From contig CAVPVY010000005.1 in NCBI GenBank assembly GCA_963709355.1, forward strand, positions 1,550,001-1,614,000: 64,000 bases of DNA, in the 5' to 3' direction. The notes under the pieces are model-generated. The model did no database searches. It was given only the letters and a program-made list of their open reading frames with translations, and was not told the origin of the DNA. The first letter of the stretch is position 1. Each line of letters opens with the position of its first letter. This stretch comes from PLOWO2-12-38-17 sp963709355 (GTDB lineage Bacteria > Planctomycetota > Brocadiia > Brocadiales > Brocadiaceae). A program made the position numbers and the translations under genes. Shown piece after piece: positions 36,583 through 46,696 of this stretch.

Positions 36583-37874
36583 ACAAGACTCACAATCTGA
36601 CCTCGATCCGGACCAACAGAAAGCATTTCTATCTTAATTGCAAGTATGTCCTCAATGGTATTAATGTAATTTCTTGCCTGAGGCGGTATATCCTTTACAT
36701 CGCGCACTTTCGAAGTGTCCTTCTGCCAACCGGATATTTCTTTGTATATCGGCTGACATTCAGGCCATGCCGCTAGATCTGCAGGAAACTGGTCATATAT
36801 TTTATTACCGCGCTTGTAACCTACGCATACCTTTATAGTCTTTTGTTCATCAAGCACATCAAGTTTTGTCAGGACGGCACTGTCTGCGCCGTTCGTCATT
36901 ATTGAGTGCTTTACTGCAACCGCATCAAACCACCCGCATCGTCTTGGCCTACCTGTGGTAGCGCCATACTCGCCTCCTTTTACTCTAAGGTGTTCACCCA
37001 ACGCATCATTCAGTTCTGAAGGGAACGGACCGCTTCCAACACGTGTTGTATACGATTTCATAACACCCACTATCTTATGAATTTGACTCGGAGGAACGCC
37101 CACTCCTGTTACAGCGCCGCCCGCTGTGGCTGAAGAGGATGTGACGAAAGGGTATGTCCCAAAATCTACGTCAAGCAAAGAGCCCTGTGCGCCCTCGAAC
37201 AATATTCTTTTCTGGGCTTTTACGGCTTCATTCATGAATACAATAGTATTACACACGAACGGCTTTATTTGTTTAGCATATTCACAATACTCATCATAAA
37301 TATCCTTCCACAACAAAGAATCTTTATTGAATATGCGGACTAATATCTTATTTTTTTCCTCTACTACCTTCTGTAACCTTTGTTTAAAATACTCTGGATG
37401 GAACAAATCGGATACCCGTATACCATCTCTTGCCATTTTATCTGAATAACATGGCCCTATCCCTCTGCGGGTTGTTCCAATCTTTTCATCTCCCTTTTCA
37501 CTTTCGGAAAGTTCGTCCAATTTCTTGTGATATGGAAAAACGAGATGGGCTGTTTCACTGATACGAAGATTATCGCCTATTTCTATATTTCGGCTTCTTA
37601 ATTCGGAGATCTCATCTAATAATTGGCGGGGATCGAGTACTACACCACTGCCTATAACGCAGTATTTGTTCTTTCTTAAAATACCAGAAGGTATAAGATG
37701 CAATACAAATTTTTCATTATTTATAACAACCGTATGTCCAGCATTACTTCCTCCCTGATATCTGACAATTATATCAAACGACTCAGTAAGTATATCTACA
37801 ATTTTGCCCTTACCTTCATCACCCCATTGCAATCCCACAAGACATGTATTGCATCCTCTGTTTGGATATTTCAT
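36579..37874 (-). CDS. purA: Adenylosuccinate synthetase
   Basis: The 431-residue enzyme starts AMP synthesis from IMP, aspartate and GTP. CLVGLQWGDEGKGKIVD (about 10-26) is the P-loop with catalytic Asp; GGSNAGHTVV, the block TTRRGIGPCYSDK, EGAQGSLLDVDFGTYPFVTSS (cut) and ATTGRPRRCGWFDAVAVKHS are family motifs. The open frame extends 42 codons upstream to 38000, but that part has no homology; the ATG at 37874 (MKYPNRGCNT) is the expected start. It is the first gene of the long minus-strand run ending with pdxJ. Confidence 0.96.
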   Translation of the reverse strand: MKYPNRGCNTCLVGLQWGDEGKGKIVDILTESFDIIVRYQGGSNAGHTVVINNEKFVLHLIPSGILRKNKYCVIGSGVVLDPRQLLDEISELRSRNIEIGDNLRISETAHLVFPYHKKLDELSESEKGDEKIGTTRRGIGPCYSDKMARDGIRVSDLFHPEYFKQRLQKVVEEKNKILVRIFNKDSLLWKDIYDEYCEYAKQIKPFVCNTIVFMNEAVKAQKRILFEGAQGSLLDVDFGTYPFVTSSSATAGGAVTGVGVPPSQIHKIVGVMKSYTTRVGSGPFPSELNDALGEHLRVKGGEYGATTGRPRRCGWFDAVAVKHSIMTNGADSAVLTKLDVLDEQKTIKVCVGYKRGNKIYDQFPADLAAWPECQPIYKEISGWQKDTSKVRDVKDIPPQARNYINTIEDILAIKIEMLSVGPDRGQIVSLV

Positions 37875-38111
37875 AAAAAAGAACTGCGAAAAACCTCCGA
37901 ATTCAACGAAATGTGAGCTTTTAAAAAAATTATAAAGAACGAGATATTGAATGTCAAGGAAATACACTTGCGTCTGCTGCCACGCCCAATTGATACGCAT
38001 TTGTATGTTTTTAGTTAGGAGTGTGAGATTGGTGTTTTGAGCTATGAGTTCGGAGTTATGAGGTATGAGTTTGTATTTTGAGAAAGAGGATATTATTTCT
38101 TTTTACATGTC

Positions 38112-38155
38112 GTACTAAACCCTGTGCTGAATTCATTTCAGCATTGATTTAGTAC
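38112..38155. repeat. Two-tier 44-bp palindromic repeat
   Basis: Outer arms GTACTAAA (38112-38119) and TTTAGTAC (38148-38155) enclose inner arms TGCTGAA (38125-38131) and TTCAGCA (38137-38143). It lies upstream of purA beside the transposase relic. A weaker relative with TGCTGAA...TTCAG is near 53739. The shape is that of a dispersed extragenic palindrome. Confidence 0.5.
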
Positions 38156-38515
38156 CATGGTTTCCGTATATGTTTGGTAAAATAAGCTTAACAACAATTT
38201 AAAGATTGAAAAAAGCTAAATAATATAATAAGGGCACGGTATCTTACCTTACCTTTATATAAAAGATACGCTCCTTTATCCAGTCTTCCATCGAAAATTG
38301 AATGCTTGGTGTTGTTCTGCCTATACATACCTTTGGGGATCACCCTGAAAAGTTTCATCCTTATATACACGCAATAGCATCTGACGGGCTTTTTTGAAAT
38401 ACCGCCACATTTTACGTAATGACGGATGTTGACTTGAAACCTCTTGAAGAAATATTAAGCGCAAAGGTCTTCAACATGCTCAAAGAAGAAGGAAAAATAA
38501 ATGATGACATAATTA

Positions 38516-38727
38516 AATTAGATTCTTCGCTTCGCTCAGAATTGCACGGTGTCATGCTAAACGGATCAGAGAAGCACCTCTTTTTAAGAGATTAAAATTC
38601 CTTAACGTAAAATTAGGCCTTCGGCAACTAAATATTCCCCTCCCTCGATGGGAGGGGCAAAGGGAGTGAGATTAACTTCTTCCTTCACCCCCACTAGCCT
38701 CTCCCATCAAGGGGGAAGAACTATAGT
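38516..38727. repeat. Palindromic repeats inserted in the transposase relic
   Basis: The first part, 38519-38580, is an imperfect palindrome of the GATTCTTCGCTTCGCTCAGA / TGCTAAACGGATCAGAGAAG type. The second, 38637-38720, holds the perfect hairpin CCCCTCCC-tcgat-GGGAGGGG and a mirrored partner CTCCC-atcaa-GGGGG. They separate two halves of one transposase coding sequence, so they were gained after it. Confidence 0.6.
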
Positions 38728-39044
38728 TTGAAATTCATGTACATCAATAAACTTATGAACTGTAAACAGTCCGGTTTTAGCGTACACAATAAGGAGCGGA
38801 TTGCAAAAGACGATGAAAAAGGACGGGAGGCGATTGCCCAATATATTATTCGCAACACCTTCTCCCTTAAGAAGCGGACATATAATCAGGACACGGTTAT
38901 TTATCGTTCTAAAATGATCAGCAGCAAAAACAAGAAAATCTTTCAGATATATACGGCGGCGGAATTTATCACAGCCATTACCCAGCACATCCCTGAAAAA
39001 ACATTTCATACCCATAGTGAACTTGCTGAAATATAGAGCGTTAC

Positions 39045-39078
39045 CATAGTAGGACAAGCGTCCCCGCTTGTCATCATA
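39045..39078. repeat. Small palindrome with GACAAGCG / CGCTTGTC arms
   Basis: In the second foreign segment of the transposase relic, GACAAGCG and CGCTTGTC are separated by TCCC, a perfect 8-bp hairpin, followed by the related GAGGACGCCCGACC. It is one more short dispersed palindrome type. Confidence 0.5.
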
Positions 39079-39475
39079 ATGCCGGGTGAGGACGCCCGAC
39101 CGACCTACCTAGTATTCAAACAAGTCTCGCGGGTTACTAGAAAAACAGGGCGATCTTGCAACAGACGATCAACCGTTTAATGAAACTGATGAAACCATCG
39201 AGATAATAGACGTATCTGAATACCAACCCCGACGTGCACATTACACTTCTTCTGATAATTCTCCTATAGTTTCACAATTCTTTCCCATTTCCTTTGCTTT
39301 GTTTTTTTAATTTTGCTGAAAAAATTAAATAATACTTGCGGTCTTCTTCGTTTTTGTTGTGTTGGCACCCCGATAAGAAAAAGCAATTTCCTATTATCCA
39401 CTGTGTTATAAGTGGTTGTTTCTGAACTATTCAAATGCATCTTTTATCGATATATTGGTTAACAGGGCTTCTTTT

Positions 39476-40475
39476 ATGCTACAATCAAACGACAAACAGA
39501 TTGAAAATATCCCGTCAAAAACCACTCTAATAACCCGCAGGCTCGAGGTATGGTTCTTAAGTCTGATATTTCTTGCAGGATTAGTTTAGTTTGTTACTCA
39601 TTTCAGTGAATTAGACCACTTTGCTCAGCTTTTGCGCCAGGCAAAACCATTTTGGTTGATTGCCGGTTTTCTCCTTCAAGCGACGACATACTTCAGTGTT
39701 GCTGCCGTCTGTCATCAAACGCTAATATATGCCGGCGTACGTTATTCAATATTGTCGCTTGTGCCATTCGGGGTAGCAAAACTTTTTTCAGACCAAGCTT
39801 TACCCACGGGTGGTATGAGCGGAATGGTATTTCTGGTTGCATCATTGAATCGCCGCGGTATATCCAAACCACTCTGTATGGCCATTCTTATGGTAAGCAT
39901 GGCAGGTTATCACATGGCATACCTTCTTGCAGCGCTAGCAAATATAGCGCTGTTATGGTTTTATCATGACTTACACGTGTGGATCGTAGCTATTACAGCG
40001 GTATTCTGCTTTGTTGCAGTGGCAATTCCCGCAGGGGCTTTGTGGGTGAGGCGCCGGGGAAAACAATCAATTCCCGGAATTTTGATGCGCATCCCGGCTT
40101 AACGGTTATATTAAATGCTCTTTGTGATGCACCCGGCTACTTTCTACAAAACCCTGCACTACTAAAAAAACAACCTTACTCCAGGGGAGTATTTTCTTAC
40201 TGAATGCTTCTACCCTGAATATAATGTTGTATCCCATTGGACAGGATATTTCGTTTCTAGTGGTTTTCCCAAGTTTTGTTGTTGCTTCGATGGTTGCAAC
40301 ACTCAGTCCGGTTCCTCTTGGGTTGGGGAACTTTGAGGCAACATGTATAGCGATTCTCAGTATGCTTGACATCAAGTTGGAAGCAGCACTTACGGTAACG
40401 TTATTATTGAGAAGGTTCACGTTATGGTTACCCATGTTTCCCGGTTTGTGGCTGACAAAGCAGGAGCTACGATAA
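39476..40475 (+). pseudogene. Flippase-like (LPG synthase TM / UPF0104) membrane protein, decayed
   Basis: An ATG at 39476 opens a frame (LQSNDKQIENIPSKTT...) broken by TAG at 39587-39589. The same frame continues FWLIAGFLLQATTYFSVAAV, VPFGVAKLFSDQALPTGGM and further helices until 40102. A second frame holds ALCDAPGYFLQNPALL, and a third (40224-40475) holds IGQDISFLVVFPSFVVASMV, PVPLGLGNFEATCIAILSML and TLWLPMFPGLWL. Joined, these are the conserved parts of the flippase-like / lysylphosphatidylglycerol synthase TM family of about 330 residues. One nonsense and two frameshift events show decay. It lies directly after the transposase relic. Confidence 0.8.
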
Positions 40476-41440
40476 AATATTTGCTCTAAAAATGTTGGAT
40501 TAAGCTTTGAATAATTTTAATAAGAGATGTGTTCCTAGCCAGAACGAGTCGGAAGGGTGCCAAAAGTTGTGCAGTGTTAAATTCTTATCAAAAGCCTTAC
40601 GCAAAGCAAAATGTGAGATTTTGTAAAAAGTATTTTTGCCGAAAATTTAAAAATTTATCTCTTGCGATACCAAACACTATAATAAACGTAAAAAACAAAT
40701 TGGCGTAAGACAAGGCTTCAGTCTTGCTACAAACAACCTTGAATGGTTGCCCTACTAGAAATATATCAACTTATTTATGACGTTTACTACACTTGGCTAT
40801 AAGGATAAGATAATGAACAATGAAGTCTGACCCCTGCTTGCTGTTTAAGAAAGAACAAGGTGTAACTCAGGAGCTTTGGAACAAGAGCAGAAAAGCATTG
40901 CCATCTCCCCTATAAAAGTTACATAATTCCAAACATAAAATCGTTTTGGTTCACTTAACTTACCTTAACCCACATGCTTTCATGTTATTTACCTTCTGAT
41001 AATAATTGTTTCCCTCTTGGTGAATTTACTGGTACCATATTAGCTGCCCCAACCTTCGTATCTTGAAGCCAATCTCCAGACCGAATAAATCACACCAAGC
41101 AGTAAAACAAATAACTACAAAATCAATTCAACAGAAAGATTTCCCTTTGTAAAAGTTCTTGTGCATCCAGAAAAACCACAATTCGGATATACAGTTGAGT
41201 TTTTCCATATCTTCTTCTCCCTTTTTTTAATCCCACTTTCTAAAACTAAAAACCACTATATTAATAGTGTTTCTCTTTGCCGTTTATTCATTCCTGAAAT
41301 CAAATTATTCTTTAATTCTCTGTTGTTTCTTTAAGCTCATCTTTGAATTTCATATTTTAAATTTTGGATTAGATAACCGGGAAGATTTTACTACTATAAC
41401 AAATTTTAAATAACGCCGTTTACGAGATCTATAAACAAGA
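40476..41440. other. 965-bp region without a convincing gene
   Basis: Neither strand has a credible coding frame. Near 40700-40725 there is a small palindrome (GTAAGACAAGGCTTCAGTCTTGC, cut here as AAGAC / GTCTT arms) of dispersed-repeat appearance. The rest is AT-rich and probably degenerate sequence continuing the gene graveyard that starts at 38.1 kb. Confidence 0.5.
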
Positions 41441-42448
41441 TTAAAACTGGTCTAGCAGTTCTTTCTTCTTCTCATTATAGTCATCTTCTGTAATCAATCC
41501 ATTCACCTCAAGGTCTTTTATCGTACGCAGTTGTTCTTTTATACTCAAGTTCTCCATACCTTCCCTAAGTAATTTTGCCTTTTTGTAATTGTAATCCTCT
41601 TCTAAAACAATCCCTTCGTTAACCATTTCACGCAAGATAATAAGCTTGTTTTTAATATTGTTTTCGGTATCTAACTTTTCTGAAGAAACAATCTCAGCAC
41701 CACGTTCAGCAGTATCCACGCCGCCTAGCTTTTCTTCCAACCTTTTAAGTCGTTCATCAAGCTCTGAAGTATCCATTTTAAACTTTTCCTCAACCGTCCT
41801 CACTCTCTGCACCATAGGCTGCTGATATAATTCCTCGGACAGGTCAACAACGAGCCAGTTCTCGTGATCCGCTTCAAGCCTCTGCCCATAAGATGGAATC
41901 AATTTCCAGAAACGACTGTGTCTTATCTCCGTTGGATTTTCTCTCGTTAGGGTGTATCTCCTTTTATCGGACATTGAATAAGTATACGCCTGAAACATAT
42001 GTATACGACTGAAAACAATATTAAGATACCGCTCATGAACAAACATTACACAGTAATTCTGCTTGTCTGTTAAAAGCATGCGCTCAGAAAAAGAGGAAAC
42101 CGTTACCACTTGAGTTGGCTTTGCAACAGAAAAAGACTGCATAATCAAAGGAACTAACTTTTTTATTTCGTCATCTTGAAAAACACTCATTGCTTTTTTT
42201 TTCCTCAACAGACCCTTTTCCTCATAGGATATATATGATAATGCATTTGTGATTACATTCGCCGGTATCTCAAAAGGATGTTCAAATTGAATTTGCCGGC
42301 GATCTTTTTTAACTTTTATTTCTTCGTGTTTCACAGTAATAGGACCGTCACTATAAGTGTCGGCATAAATTCCAACAGAATTATTTATAAATACAATACA
42401 AACACTCACTGCAAACAGAATTAAAAGTCTTAATTTATTCCAATTCAT
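41441..42448 (-). CDS. Exported coiled-coil protein with tandem SHOCT-like C-terminal motifs
   Basis: A 335-residue protein from the ATG at 42448, which has GGGGTGA as ribosome site; an ATG at 42469 would overlap radA. Residues 1-28 are a signal peptide or anchor (LRLLILFAVSVCIVFINNSVG). The middle (about 40-210) is a beta-rich domain I do not recognise, containing PFEIPANVITNALSYISYEE. A coiled coil lies at about 220-245 (SELDERLKRLEEKLGG). The end has two similar short units, LIILREMVNEGIVLEEDYNYKKAKLL and LRTIKDLEVNGLITEDDYNEKKKELL, each of SHOCT type (a short C-terminal oligomerisation-like motif). It follows radA by 4 bp and may be co-transcribed. Function unknown. Confidence 0.72.
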   Translation of the reverse strand: MNWNKLRLLILFAVSVCIVFINNSVGIYADTYSDGPITVKHEEIKVKKDRRQIQFEHPFEIPANVITNALSYISYEEKGLLRKKKAMSVFQDDEIKKLVPLIMQSFSVAKPTQVVTVSSFSERMLLTDKQNYCVMFVHERYLNIVFSRIHMFQAYTYSMSDKRRYTLTRENPTEIRHSRFWKLIPSYGQRLEADHENWLVVDLSEELYQQPMVQRVRTVEEKFKMDTSELDERLKRLEEKLGGVDTAERGAEIVSSEKLDTENNIKNKLIILREMVNEGIVLEEDYNYKKAKLLREGMENLSIKEQLRTIKDLEVNGLITEDDYNEKKKELLDQF

Positions 42449-42452
42449 TAAA

Positions 42453-43811
42453 TCACCCCATAATTTCAATTGCTTCAGAAAGATAATTCACTTCAATTAT
42501 TTCTATTTTAGATTCCTTAATTATACCTTTAATATTATCCTTTGGAATAACCGCTTTTTTAAAACCAAGTCTTTGTGCCTCTTTCAATCGCAATTCAATT
42601 TGATTCACGCTTCTAACTTCTCCTCCCAGTCCGATCTCTCCAATAACCAAAGTGTCTGTTGGTACCACCTTTTCTTTGAGACTAGACGCTATAGTCAAAG
42701 CGATCCCAAGGTCTGCCGCAGGCTCATCCACCCGAACACCTCCAACTATATTAACAAATATATCCTGCCCCCCCAATTTCAATCCGATACGTTTTTCAAG
42801 GACAGCAAGTATCATTGATACGCGATTGTAGTCAACCCCGCTTACCTTCCGTTCAGGTATGCCAAAATTTGCCCTTGTTACCAGCGCCTGAATTTCAACT
42901 AGTAATACGCGCGTGCCTTCCAGACACGGAATAACGGTAGAACCTGTACTTATTTTTCTATCGCGCGAAATAAATATTTCTGTTGGATTTTCTATCTGCT
43001 GTAATCCGTTTTTTCTCATTTCAAAAATGCCAATTTCATCGGTAGAACCAAATCTATTTTTTACCACCCGCAGGATTCGATACCACTGAAATTTTTCGCC
43101 TTCAAAATATAAAACAGTATCAGCCATATGTTCCAGCACTTTAGGACCCGCAATTATACCGTCTTTAGTTACATGCCCGACAAGAAAAATAGCAGAACCA
43201 GATGATTTTGCCGTGTATATTAACTCATTTGCACACTGACGTAATTGCGCTACTGTTCCAGGTGAAGACTCCAATTGTGGTTTATAAACCGTCTGTATTG
43301 AATCTATAACAACCAGCGTTGGATTTGTATTATGTATATATTCAAGAATAAAATCTAAATTTGTTTCTGCAACGACCAGCAAATTTTCCGAAAGTATTGA
43401 TAATCTTTCTGCCCTGAGCTTTGTCTGAGCCGCTGATTCTTCCCCAGTAACATATAGGGTTTTGTAACCCTTCGCACTTATGCAATAGCATACCTGTAAA
43501 AGGAGGGTAGATTTACCAATTCCAGGGGATCCTCCGATTAATACAGCAGACCCCGCAATCAGCCCGCCACCCAATATCCTGTCGAACTCCTTAATTCCTG
43601 TTTCAATACAGGGGCACTCCAATGATTTTACGCTTGTTATCGGCTGTGGTAATCCGCGGTTTAAGACAACTGATTTGTTACTCAAGTCAGCGCCTGTACT
43701 GATTTCTTCTACGGTTGAATCCCATTCACCGCACCCACCGCACCGTCCTACCCATTTCAGACTCTTCCAGCCGCAACTTTGACAAACATAAATAACACCT
43801 GTTCTAGCCAT
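42453..43811 (-). CDS. radA: DNA repair protein RadA
   Basis: The 452-residue RecA-like helicase processes branched recombination intermediates. The N-terminal zinc finger is CQSCGWKSLKWVGRCGGCGEW (cut; C10, C13, C27, C30). GGSPGIGKSTLLLQV is Walker A (near 93), YVTGEES and VVIDSIQT follow, then the RadA-specific KNRFG (near 255). The C-terminal Lon-like domain (from about 280; VRVDEPAADLGIALTIASSLKE) is complete. Length is normal (450-460). It is intact, in contrast to the frameshifted genes just upstream. Confidence 0.96.
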   Translation of the reverse strand: MARTGVIYVCQSCGWKSLKWVGRCGGCGEWDSTVEEISTGADLSNKSVVLNRGLPQPITSVKSLECPCIETGIKEFDRILGGGLIAGSAVLIGGSPGIGKSTLLLQVCYCISAKGYKTLYVTGEESAAQTKLRAERLSILSENLLVVAETNLDFILEYIHNTNPTLVVIDSIQTVYKPQLESSPGTVAQLRQCANELIYTAKSSGSAIFLVGHVTKDGIIAGPKVLEHMADTVLYFEGEKFQWYRILRVVKNRFGSTDEIGIFEMRKNGLQQIENPTEIFISRDRKISTGSTVIPCLEGTRVLLVEIQALVTRANFGIPERKVSGVDYNRVSMILAVLEKRIGLKLGGQDIFVNIVGGVRVDEPAADLGIALTIASSLKEKVVPTDTLVIGEIGLGGEVRSVNQIELRLKEAQRLGFKKAVIPKDNIKGIIKESKIEIIEVNYLSEAIEIMG

Positions 43812-43928
43812 ATTTGACAGTATTTACTTCTTTAACAAAAAATGCATGATATATAATTCACGATACAAGAAGTATGAAGTATGATGTACAAAGTAACAAA
43901 CAAGATGTACTATCCTTTTACATTCCGA

Positions 43929-44039
43929 AATCCAGATTCCAGAGTGACATTATATGTTACTCTGAGCGCAGCAAAGGGTTTGATACACGGTTTTAGAGAC
44001 GAAAATCTTCGCTCCATGTTACTCCGTTCAGAATGACAA
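43929..44039. repeat. Dispersed imperfect palindrome (TTCAGAATGACA type)
   Basis: About 110 bp between radA and clpC. One half reads AGAGTGACATTATATGTTAC TCTGAGCGCAGCAAAGG (cut), the other ATCTTCGCTCC...CCGTTCAGAATGACA. The words match repeats at 38519-38580 and 54488-54559. No coding frame explains it. Confidence 0.55.
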
Positions 44040-44141
44040 ACCAACGTTCTATCTTCCGCAAATCTCCCATTGAAAAGGAGGTGAAGAGGGTTGTAATCCC
44101 AGTATAAGTGGTCGTTAGCCAAGAACAATTGTCAGCAAAAC

Positions 44142-44177
44142 AAAAAAAGGGGAGAGTTTTTACTCTCCCCTTTTTTT
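44142..44177. terminator. Bidirectional intrinsic terminator after clpC
   Basis: GGGGAGAG (44149-44156), loop TTTTTA and CTCTCCCC (44163-44170) form a perfect 8-bp stem flanked by A7 on the left and T7 on the right. Read on the minus strand, it lies 17 bp after the clpC stop with a T-run following, so it should end the mcsA-mcsB-clpC transcript. It would also work on the plus strand. Confidence 0.85.
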
Positions 44178-44193
44178 GTTTAACTTTTTATAT

Positions 44194-46680
44194 TTAAACA
44201 CTATCTTCAGCATTTACAAGCGCAGGTTCAGGACTTTCAACCACCTCATCAAATATCAGTTTATTGTCTTGCACCTTTGCCTTTACATGTTTTTTACCCT
44301 CAAACTTACCCTGTAGCACCTCTTCCGAAAGTGGGTCTTCTAAATAACTCTCTATTGCCCTTCTGAGAGGACGCGCACCGTAGTGTTGATCATATCCCTT
44401 ATCTATAAGGAATTCCAATGCCTCATCGCTCATAGTAAGAGTTATATTGTAGCTATCAAGCCTTTTCTTGACGTTCTTCATCTCAATTTCAATAATCTTT
44501 TTCAAGTCATCCTTACTCAGAGGTTTGAAGACAATAATATTATCCACCCTGTTCAAAAATTCAGGACGGAAATGTTTTTCCACTTCTTTCTTCAACTGTT
44601 CTTTCATTACTTCATAAGTATGTTCATCCGATACCTTTCTAAAGCCAAGCGCCGCCTGATGCTTAATAACATCAGCCCCAATATTCGAAGTCATAATAAC
44701 AATCACATTACGAAAATCAACATGGCGGCCGAAACTATCTGTTAACTTTCCATCTTCCATAATTTGTAATAACATATTAAAGACATCGGTGTGCGCCTTT
44801 TCTATTTCATCCAGTAAAACCACTGCATAAGGGCGACGTCGAATCTTTTCCGTTAGCTGACCGCCCTCTTCGTATCCAATATAACCAGGAGGCGCGCCAA
44901 TTAATCTTGAAATATTATGTTTTTCCATGTATTCAGACATGTCTATTTGTACAAGTGCATCCTCTTCTCCAAACATAAATTTTGCAAGAGACCTTGCAAG
45001 ATGCGTCTTACCTACACCCGATGGACCTACAAATATAAAAGACGCTACAGGCCGATTAGGATTCTTTAATCCGGCACGAGAACGACGTATTGCTTTTGCA
45101 ACTGCCTTTACCGCTTCATCCTGACTGATTATCATCTTATGAAGATCTTCCTCCATACGAAGCAGTCTTTTCGCCTCTGCAGACTGGATACGTGTTACTG
45201 GTATTCCAGTCATCTTGGATACGACATCAGAGACTACTTCTTCATTAACACAGCCCTCTATTTCTGCTCGTGTTTCCTTCCATTCCCGTTCAATTGTCTC
45301 CTTTTTCTTTTTCAATTTATCTGCCTTGTCTCTTAACCTCGCTGCCCTTTCAAAATCCTGAATAGCTACTGACTCATCTTTATCTTTTTCCAGTTTATTG
45401 ATTTCTTCTTCTATGTGCCTCAAGTCTGGCGGTTGTGTAGTTAGCCTTTAACCGTCACCCTCGCACATGCTTCATCTATTACATCAATTGCCTTGTCTGG
45501 AAGGTATCTTCCTGTAATATAGCGAACCGATAGCTCTGTTGCAAATTCTATCGCCTCGTCTGTGATTTGAACCTTGTGATGAGCCTCATATCTATCGCGA
45601 AGGCCTTTTAATATCTCAACAGTCTCTTCCTTTGTTGGCGGATCAACAATTATTGTTTGAAATCTTCTTTCAAGCGCACCGTCTTTTTCAATGTATTTTC
45701 TATATTCATCCAGTGTGGTAGCACCGATACACTGAATCTCGCCTCGCGATAACGCGGGTTTTAATACATTAGACGCATCAATTGCGCCCTTCTGCACCTC
45801 CTGCGCCAACAAGGGTATGCAATTCATCTATAAACAGAATAACGTTTTTTGCCCTTTTCACCTCAGCCATCACAGCTTTAATACGCTCCTCAAACTGACC
45901 TCTGTATTTTGTGCCAGCTACCATCATTGCAAGGTCAAGCGCTACAATCCTGCGTCCTTTTAATAAGTTCAGGAATATTTCCTTGCACTACTGACTGGGC
46001 AAGACCTTCAACAATAGCTGTCTTACCTACTCCAGCCTCTCCCAATAATACTGGATTATTTTTGGTTCTCCTGCATAATACCTGAATAACACGTTCAATT
46101 ACTTCCTGCCTCCCAATCACAGGATCAAGTTCACGTTCTCTGGCCTGTTGAGTGAGGTCCCGGCCAAAAGAATCTAGCGCAGGCGTCTTGGATTTTCCTT
46201 TCTTTTCCTCTTTTTCCTGATTAACGTTACCCTGACTCGCTTCCGATCCTAAAAGTCCAATAACTTCCTCACGGACATCCTCAGGTTTTACACCCAGATT
46301 CAATAATACCTGCGCTGCCACGCCTTCCTGCTCTCTGAGCAATCCCAAGCAACAGATGCTCTGTCCCAATATAATTGTGACCGAATGCCCGCGCCTCTTC
46401 CATTGCATATTCTAAAACCTTTTTTACTCGCGGAGTAAACGGCAACTGTCCTATCGAAACCAAATCAGAGCCGCTCTGAACTATTTTTTCTACCTCTATG
46501 CGTATCTTTTTCAATTCGATATCTAGATTTTGTAAAACATTTGCAGCAACACCACTACCTTCCTTAACCAGACCCAGTAAAATATGCTCAGTACCGATGT
46601 ATTCATGGTTAAAGCGCCTCGCCTCTTCGCGCGCTAGACGCCATGACTTTCCTTGCACGATCTGTAAATCTGTCAAACAT
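44194..46680 (-). CDS. clpC: ATP-dependent Clp protease ATPase ClpC, frameshifted in six places
   Basis: The unfoldase that feeds ClpP. From MFDRFTDRARKVMA at 46680 the parts follow in order but in several frames: N-domain repeats (RRFNHEYIGTEHILLG; GHNYIGTEHLLLG), first AAA+ module (GEAGVGKTA), the UVR-type middle part (FERAARLRDKADKLKKKK) and the second AAA+ module (VGPSGVGKTHLARSL). I could place a one-base gain near 46640, 46343, 45958, 45788, 45455 and 45441; removing these six gives exactly 826 codons, the usual ClpC size. Gains often sit in runs (AAAA, GGG). As written, the gene cannot make a full protein. Sequence error is more likely than decay. It is downstream of mcsA and mcsB, whose products regulate ClpC in Firmicutes. 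Confidence 0.9.
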
Positions 46681-46696
46681 AACTACACCTGTCCTT

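Larger units (their letters stand above)
38305..39236 (+). pseudogene. IS801/IS1294-type (Y2, IS91-group) transposase relic
   Basis: Pieces of one transposase appear in order. At 38305-38518: LGVVLPIHTFGDHPEKF, HPYIHAIASDGLF, a TGA (38395-38397), then TFYVMTDVDLKPLEEILSAK and NMLKEEGKINDDIIKL. After about 230 foreign bases, at 38755-39006: KLMNCKQSGFSVHN, AKDDEKGREAIAQYIIRN, YRSKM and FITAITQHIPEKTF. After about 110 further foreign bases, in another frame, at 39119-39235: NKSRGLLEKQGDLATDD and IEIIDVSEYQPRR. The order and words match the rolling-circle 'putative transposase' family. The segment containing the catalytic tyrosines was not recognised and the zinc-ribbon end is lost. It is dead: stop codon, two insertions and deletions. 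Confidence 0.78.

Noticed and set aside
36579..38000. Long N-terminal extension of PurA
   Set aside because: The first 42 residues are hydrophobic-aromatic, without homology, and the family start fits the ATG at 37874.
38728..39036. 102-residue open frame as a separate new gene
   Set aside because: It matches the middle of the IS801/IS1294-type transposase and has recognisable pieces on both sides.
44194..46680. Programmed frameshifting in clpC
   Set aside because: Six sites at unrelated places, mostly without slippery heptamers, plus the same in four neighbouring genes, argue against programmed recoding.
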